A stretch of DNA of 64,000 nucleotides. It comes from Vulcanimicrobiota bacterium. GTDB lineage: Bacteria; Vulcanimicrobiota; Vulcanimicrobiia; Vulcanimicrobiales; Vulcanimicrobiaceae. Positions 59,484 to 64,000 of the stretch are shown here, piece after piece. The position numbers and the translations under genes were made by a program. How positions within the stretch are numbered: position 1 is the first letter of the stretch; each line of letters starts with the position of its first letter. The notes under the pieces were generated by a model that was not told where the DNA came from, did not search any database, and saw nothing but the letters and a program-made list of their open reading frames with translations. The stretch is from NCBI GenBank assembly GCA_027306785.1, contig DAHUZB010000009.1:1-64000 (forward strand), read 5' to 3'.

Positions 59484-60461
59484 GTGTCGCATCCACGCAC
59501 GCGTCTGCGCATCGGGATCGTCGCGCCCGCCGCCGCCACGCGCCGCACCGGCAACGCGCACACGGCGCAGCGCTATGCAGCCTTCTTGCGCTCGGCCGGG
59601 CATCGCGTGCGTATGCTCTGCGCATGGAACGGTGAGGCGCTCGATCTGCTGATCGCGCTGCACGCCCGTAAGAGCGCAAGCGCCGTGCTCGACTTCGCGC
59701 GAGCATATCCGGATCGCCCGGTCGTGGTCGTGCTCACCGGCACCGATGTCTACCGCGACCTCGCCCGCTCGAAACGAGCGCTCCGTGCACTCGAGCTCGC
59801 GTCGCGGATCATCACGCTGCAGCCCTATGCGATCGCACGCATTCCGCGCCGCCTGCACGCGAAAGCGATCGCGATCGTGCAGTCGGCGACGGCGCCCCGC
59901 ACGACGGCATCGAGAGCCGAGAGCGGCGCGCAGTTCTGCGTGCTCGGTCATCTGCGCGCGGAGAAAGATCCGCTGCGCGCGGCCTACGCGCTGCGCTACC
60001 TTCGGCGCGCGCTCGATCTGCGGGTGGTGCAGGCCGGAGCCGCGCTCGATGCGCGGTACGCGGGCATCGCGCGTCGCATCGCCGAGCGTGACGCACGCTA
60101 CGCCTACATCGGCGACGTCCCGCACGCGCGGGCGCAACGTATTCTGTCGCGGGCTACCGCGCTCGTGCTCGGCTCGCGCATGGAAGGCGGAGCAAACGTC
60201 CTCTCCGAGGCCATCGCCGCGGGTACGCCCGTGCTCGCCTCGCGTATCGGCGGCAACGTCGGGATTCTCGGGCCCGACTATCCGGGCTACTTTCCCGTCG
60301 GTGACACCCGCGCGTGCGCCGCCCTCATGCGCCGATGCGTGGAGGATCGCATCTTTCTCGAGGCGTTGCGTAGCCGCGTGCGCCGCCTCAAACCGCTCGT
60401 CGCGCCGACGCGTGAACGGCGCCTACTCCTCGGCGTCGTCGCTAGCGCGATCCGTGGGTGA
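59484..60461 (+). CDS. senB: SenB-type selenosugar synthase (TIGR04348 glycosyltransferase)
   Basis: The 325-aa GT4-like protein has the TIGR04348/SenB pattern: GNAHTAQRYAAFLRSAGHRV, DLLIALHARKSASAVLDFA, VVVLTGTDVYRDL, GHLRAEKDPLRAAYA and, in the nucleotide-sugar half, GSRMEGGANVLSEAIAAGTPV. SenB joins selenophosphate to a UDP-sugar to give the selenosugar used by SenA. GTG 59484 is used; no good Shine-Dalgarno sequence is visible, and the 40-bp gap to senA is the shared regulatory region. Its end overlaps the convergent DUF3089 gene by 20 bp. Confidence 0.88.
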   Translation: MSHPRTRLRIGIVAPAAATRRTGNAHTAQRYAAFLRSAGHRVRMLCAWNGEALDLLIALHARKSASAVLDFARAYPDRPVVVVLTGTDVYRDLARSKRALRALELASRIITLQPYAIARIPRRLHAKAIAIVQSATAPRTTASRAESGAQFCVLGHLRAEKDPLRAAYALRYLRRALDLRVVQAGAALDARYAGIARRIAERDARYAYIGDVPHARAQRILSRATALVLGSRMEGGANVLSEAIAAGTPVLASRIGGNVGILGPDYPGYFPVGDTRACAALMRRCVEDRIFLEALRSRVRRLKPLVAPTRERRLLLGVVASAIRG

Positions 60462-61479
60462 GAAAGGTACGCTCTTGCGCGCGCACGTCGTCGAGTAAAT
60501 TGCCCAGCGCGATGTTGATATCGAAGATATGCAGCCCGAAACGCGGCGAACTGTGCGGGAGACGCGGAACGCGACCCGCGTACGCGGGATTACGGCTGAC
60601 GTCAAGCCAGGTCGCGGTACCGTTCGAACGGCAGCGCGCGAGGAAAAGTCCGCGGAACGTGGCCCCACCGAGTTGGGACGCGAGCGGTGCGCTGCCGCCG
60701 GCGAGTGCGGCGGGGTTCGTGCACGCGACGGCCTCGAGCGCAACCGGCGCATGACTCATCGTCGGAAGTAATCCCTGCCCGGGATTCCCGAAGAAGCTCG
60801 TTGCCGCCGGCGTTCCCTCGAAGGTGGAGTAGGCGATGACGCAACCGGTCTGCCCGAGCTTGCGGCAAAGGGCGATGTGCGTGAAGCTGCCGCCGCTCTC
60901 CGAGCCTTTGCGCACCTTGACGTTGCCCCCGGGCAGAATCGCCGAGACCATGCGCGACCGCAGGACCGGGTCATCGTCGATCGTGCGTTGCAGCAGCATG
61001 ATCAGCAACTGCGATCCCTGCGAATGGCCGAGAAAGATGATCGGGCGGCCATGATTGTGCTGCGTGATGTAATCGTTCCAAGCGGCGAGAAGGCTGTGAA
61101 ACGCGACGAGATCGTTTGCGGGGTTCCCGGCGCGTCCCGCCATCATCGCGGCGAGCGTCACCTGACGGTACATCGGCGCCCAGACGCGGCATACCGTCGA
61201 GAACGGCGCCGCCTGCATGCGGGCAACGCGTATCTCCTGCGGTTCGATGCGGAGGTCGGCGTTCGCAGTCGTCTCGTTGCTGACCGTCGGGTAGACGTAA
61301 AAGCAATCGAACGCAGATGTCTTACCTGTTGCGCTCGGCGTGACGCATGGATCGCTCGATGCGCCCGGTCGGCAGAGCCATACGACATGGTGGGCCGGTG
61401 ATGGTGCGTGTGCAACGGCGGCGACACTCGGCCACACGAGCGCGATGCTTGCCGCGATCGCTGCGAGCGCGATGCGCAT
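60442..61479 (-). CDS. DUF3089 alpha/beta-hydrolase (lipase-like), secreted
   Basis: The 345-aa protein has a signal peptide (MRIALAAIAASIALVWPSVA) and the DUF3089 motifs CFYVYPTVSNE near the N-terminus, GHSQGSQLLIML with the nucleophile Ser, and SYSTFEGTPA-like strands. The fold is an alpha/beta-hydrolase, with esterase/lipase activity expected on lipids or small esters outside the inner membrane. It starts immediately after the threonine-aldolase gene, so it is probably in that operon. Confidence 0.87.
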   Translation of the reverse strand: MRIALAAIAASIALVWPSVAAVAHAPSPAHHVVWLCRPGASSDPCVTPSATGKTSAFDCFYVYPTVSNETTANADLRIEPQEIRVARMQAAPFSTVCRVWAPMYRQVTLAAMMAGRAGNPANDLVAFHSLLAAWNDYITQHNHGRPIIFLGHSQGSQLLIMLLQRTIDDDPVLRSRMVSAILPGGNVKVRKGSESGGSFTHIALCRKLGQTGCVIAYSTFEGTPAATSFFGNPGQGLLPTMSHAPVALEAVACTNPAALAGGSAPLASQLGGATFRGLFLARCRSNGTATWLDVSRNPAYAGRVPRLPHSSPRFGLHIFDINIALGNLLDDVRAQERTFLTHGSR

Positions 61480-62511
61480 TTAGGCGCTCGCCGCGCGGAC
61501 CGCGGCGGCGAAGGCGTCGATGTCGGCTTCGGTCGTCGCCCAGTGCGTCATCCAGCGCACTTCGGGCTTCGACTCATCGAAGATGAAGAAGAAGAATGCC
61601 TCCTGCGCGCGGGCGATCGCCGGGCGATCCATGATCGCGAAGATCGCGTTGGCGCGGACCGGGCGCGTGATCCGCACGCCGGGGATATCGCGGACGCCCG
61701 CGAGCAAGCGCTGTGCCATCGCGTTTGCGTGCGACGCGTAGCGCAGCCAGCGATCTTCGGCGAGCAACGCGTCGAACTGCGCGGCGATGTAGCGCATCTT
61801 CGAGGCGAGCTGCATACCCTGCTTGCGCGCGAAAGGCATCGCGTGCGCGCTGAGCTCCGGGCGGAAGAAGCAGACGGCCTCGCCGCCCATCAGACCGTTC
61901 TTGGTGCCGCCGAAGGTGAGGATGTCCACACCGAGCTCGCGCGTGATCTCGCGCGGCGTCGCGCCGAGCGCGGCGGCGGCATTGGAGATGCGCGCGCCGT
62001 CGACGTGCACGTAGAGTCCCTTGCCGTGCGCGTAGTCGCAGAGTTCGCGCAACTCGTCCTTTTCGTAGATGTCGCCGTACTCGGTCGTCATCGAGACCGT
62101 CACGACGCGCGGCTGTGGGAAGTGCTCGCCGTGTCCGCCGAGCAGATACGGTTCGAGATCCGCGATGCGCAGTTTGCCGTCGCGCGTGGGAATCGGGATC
62201 ACCTTCGATCCGGTGAAGCGTTCGAACGCGCCGCATTCGTCGGTCTGGATGTGCGCGGTCGCCGGCGCGAGCACCGCCTCCCAGGGCCGCACCGCGCAAC
62301 TCAGCGCGACGACGTTCGCACCGGTGCCGTTGAACGCGAAATAGACGTCGGTGTCCTCGCCGAAGTGCGCCTTGAAGCGGGCCACGGCGCGGCGCGTCCA
62401 GTCGTCGTCGCCGTAGCCGAGCGCATCGCCCGCATTCGCATCGAGGATCGCCTGCAAAATCTCCGGCGCGACCGGCGCGTTGTTGTCGCTTGCAAAGCTG
62501 CGGTTCATCAT
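61480..62511 (-). CDS. ltaE: Threonine aldolase-family PLP enzyme
   Basis: The 343-aa fold-type I PLP protein starts SFASDNNAPVAPEILQAI, has FNGTGANVVALS, HIQTDECGAFERF, VHVDGARISNAAAALG and the PLP lysine in LTFGGTKNGLMGGEAVCFF. It cleaves threonine to glycine and acetaldehyde (or a related beta-hydroxy amino acid). It overlaps the upstream MBL gene by ATGA and abuts the DUF3089 gene. Confidence 0.93.
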   Translation of the reverse strand: MMNRSFASDNNAPVAPEILQAILDANAGDALGYGDDDWTRRAVARFKAHFGEDTDVYFAFNGTGANVVALSCAVRPWEAVLAPATAHIQTDECGAFERFTGSKVIPIPTRDGKLRIADLEPYLLGGHGEHFPQPRVVTVSMTTEYGDIYEKDELRELCDYAHGKGLYVHVDGARISNAAAALGATPREITRELGVDILTFGGTKNGLMGGEAVCFFRPELSAHAMPFARKQGMQLASKMRYIAAQFDALLAEDRWLRYASHANAMAQRLLAGVRDIPGVRITRPVRANAIFAIMDRPAIARAQEAFFFFIFDESKPEVRWMTHWATTEADIDAFAAAVRAASA

Positions 62512-63866
62512 AGCGTCACCGTGCTTCCGCGATGCGCGACGTCGGCCTGCATGCCGAATGCGGTGCGTGCGAGCGCGACGAGCGCCGCCGCGGATTCGGC
62601 CTCGCCGTGTACGGCGTAGAGGTGCGGCGTGCCGGTCGCGGTCGCGAGCCAGGTTTTGAGCTCGTGCTGATCGGCGTGCGCGCTGAAGCCTTCGAGATGC
62701 ACGATCGCCGCCCGCACGGGCAGGCTGTCGCCGTAGAGATGGATCGTGTGCGCGCCGTGCGTGAGATAGTACCCGAGCGTGCCCGCGCTTTGATAGCCCG
62801 GGAAGATTACCGTCGCGCGACGATCGGCGAGATGGTTGTGCAGGTGATGCAGGATGCGTCCGCCCGAGGCCATGCCGCTCGCGGAGATGATGATGTGCGG
62901 GCCCTCGACGCTGTTGAGCGCCTTCGATTCATCGGCGGTGACGTGCTGACGAAAATTCTGCACGCCGAAGGGCGTGCGCTCGGTATCGCCCGCGATCGCA
63001 CGGTGCGCATCGGGAAAGCGGGCGAAGATCGCGTCGACCTTCTCGGCCATCGGGCTGTCCAGGTGGACGAGAATGCGCGCGAGCTGCGGATCCTCGCGCT
63101 GCAGCGTCGCGATCGCGAGTAGAATGTCTTGCGAGCGTTCGATCGCAAACGCGGGGATCACGATCGCGCCGCCGCGCGCGATGCCCGCGTCGAGCGCCGC
63201 GCGCAGATCGGCGAGCGGCTGCGGGGGATGCACGCGGTCGCCGTAGGTCGATTCGCAGACGATCTCGTCGGCCGCGCCGATCGGCTCGGGATCGAAGAGC
63301 AGCGGGCGCCCGTACCGTCCGAGGTCGCCCGAGAAAATTACGCGCTTCGCCCCGATCCGCAGCGCGACGAAGGCGGAGCCGATGATGTGGCCCGCGTTGG
63401 AGTACGTGGCTTTCAGCACGCCCGCGACGTCGAACTCGGTGTGATAGGCGACGGGGCGCACGAGACGCTTGGTGCGGTCCACGTCGCGTTGATCGTAGTA
63501 CATCGGCGGGGCGTAGGGACGCTGGTGCTGGTAGCCGCGCTCCTGCAATTCCTGTTGGAGATGCGCGGAGTCGTCGAGCACGACGCCGAGCACCTCTTCG
63601 GTCGGCGGCGTGCAGTAGATCGGGCCGGAAAAGCCGTCGTGCACGAGCTTCGGCAGATAGCCGACGTGATCGAGGTGACCGTGCGTTACGATCACCGCGT
63701 CGATGTCGTCGGCCGCGATCGGCAGCGGCACGTCGTTGAGCGCGCGCACGTCGACGACGCCCTGGAACATGCCGCAGTCCACGAGGATGCGCTTGCCGTC
63801 GACGGTGAGCAGATGTTTGCTGCCGGTGACGGTGCCGGCGGCGCCCACGAAGGTTAATTCAGCCAC
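62508..63866 (-). CDS. Beta-CASP metallo-beta-lactamase fold hydrolase/nuclease
   Basis: The 452-aa protein starts at GTG 63866. MBL motifs: VTHGHLDHVGY (HxHxDH), SNAGHIIGSA and FSGDLGRYGRPL. The beta-CASP insert follows (IVIPAFAIERSQDILLAI) with a C-terminal zinc-dependent RNA metallo-hydrolase segment ending in EGFSAHADQHEL. The family contains RNA-processing nucleases, Ysh1/CPSF73-like, so RNA is the likely substrate. It overlaps ltaE by ATGA and the preceding partial gene by 8 bp. Confidence 0.92.
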   Translation of the reverse strand: MAELTFVGAAGTVTGSKHLLTVDGKRILVDCGMFQGVVDVRALNDVPLPIAADDIDAVIVTHGHLDHVGYLPKLVHDGFSGPIYCTPPTEEVLGVVLDDSAHLQQELQERGYQHQRPYAPPMYYDQRDVDRTKRLVRPVAYHTEFDVAGVLKATYSNAGHIIGSAFVALRIGAKRVIFSGDLGRYGRPLLFDPEPIGAADEIVCESTYGDRVHPPQPLADLRAALDAGIARGGAIVIPAFAIERSQDILLAIATLQREDPQLARILVHLDSPMAEKVDAIFARFPDAHRAIAGDTERTPFGVQNFRQHVTADESKALNSVEGPHIIISASGMASGGRILHHLHNHLADRRATVIFPGYQSAGTLGYYLTHGAHTIHLYGDSLPVRAAIVHLEGFSAHADQHELKTWLATATGTPHLYAVHGEAESAAALVALARTAFGMQADVAHRGSTVTL

Positions 63867-64000
63867 GGGTCTCCTGCGTGACGACGGGTTTGCGCATCGC
63901 GTACTCGCCTTGGCGGTTGAACGCCACCGAGGACGGAATCGCTTCGCGCAGGTAGAGATCGAGACAGCGATCCACCAGGCGGGCGGGATCGTCGTCGGTG
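63859..64000 (-). CDS. Unidentified protein, C-terminal end only
   Basis: Only the last 46 codons are in the window; the start lies beyond base 64000. The fragment reads DDDPARLVDRCLDLYLREA and then an SVAFNRQGEYAMRKP segment before the stop. No family is recognised. The stop overlaps the GTG start of the beta-CASP gene, so the two are probably co-translated. Confidence 0.6.
   Translation of the reverse strand, partial: TDDDPARLVDRCLDLYLREAIPSSVAFNRQGEYAMRKPVVTQETRG

Overview
The window is about 64 kb of high-GC bacterial chromosome with a strong G/C bias at third codon positions. It is densely packed: most neighbouring genes overlap by ATGA or GTGA or sit within a few bases. A diderm cell plan is indicated by an RND pump, a MacA/MacB-type exporter, several lipoproteins and a TonB-C-like secreted protein. 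The gene mix (futalosine-pathway menaquinone genes, TldD/TldE, an ACT-domain malic enzyme, a copper-amine-oxidase-N protein, GntR-aminotransferase regulator, PilZ protein) would suit a deep-branching aerobic lineage such as Candidatus Eremiobacterota (WPS-2). That assignment is an impression from gene content and is not proven by the sequence. No rRNA, tRNA, CRISPR array or insertion sequence was seen.

Layout: 1-5.1 kb holds the end of an RND transporter, a secreted metal-domain-like protein, a DsbA/FrnE oxidoreductase and an atypical SDR. 5.1-15.6 kb is a forward run: M1 aminopeptidase with HEAT repeats, PBP4-type carboxypeptidase, tldD-tldE, malic enzyme, an orphan response regulator and a MocR-type protein. 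15.5-24.5 kb has a beta-propeller/phosphoesterase and a dimethylargininase-like protein that both appear to have lost catalytic residues, a metallophosphoesterase, an ABC-2 transporter, an isoprenylcysteine-methyltransferase-like membrane protein, a helix-turn-helix/metallo-beta-lactamase fusion and thioredoxin reductase. 24.5-32.5 kb (reverse) holds csaA, an epimerase, two peptidases (one with an apparent CTG start), a YtpB-like terpene synthase and glcE-glcD. 32.6-39.7 kb holds a PilZ protein, NamZ-like muramidase, the mqnD-mqnB-queE-queD operon, DUF4438, a kinase and a trans-sulfuration enzyme. 39.7-46.8 kb is more accessory: a repeat-rich propeller lipoprotein, a truncated duplicate of a permease tail, a MacB/MacA-type exporter, a DUF4097 lipoprotein and an ArsR regulator with its operator at the start codon. 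46.8-51.9 kb is a 2-oxoacid dehydrogenase operon (E2, E1beta and two tandem E1alpha copies).

The most notable region is 54.9-60.5 kb, which reads as a selenium island. A flavoprotein overlaps a YraQ/ArsP-type permease whose reading frame is interrupted by one in-frame TGA, at the place where I expect a Cys-rich motif, and which is followed at the right distance by a SECIS-like hairpin. Converging on it is selD, whose true start is upstream of the obvious ATG and whose catalytic position is also an in-frame TGA with its own SECIS-like hairpin. selD overlaps an EgtB-like gene that matches SenA (selenoneine synthase), and divergent from that is a SenB-type selenosugar synthase. Together these suggest selenophosphate made by a Sec-containing SelD feeding both selenocysteine synthesis and selenoneine synthesis, next to what looks like a selenocysteine-containing membrane permease. 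SelA, SelB, tRNA-Sec and hercynine synthase EgtD are not in the window and would have to be elsewhere.

Downstream, 60.4-64 kb holds a DUF3089 lipase-like protein, a threonine-aldolase-like enzyme, a beta-CASP metallohydrolase and the 3' end of an unidentified gene.
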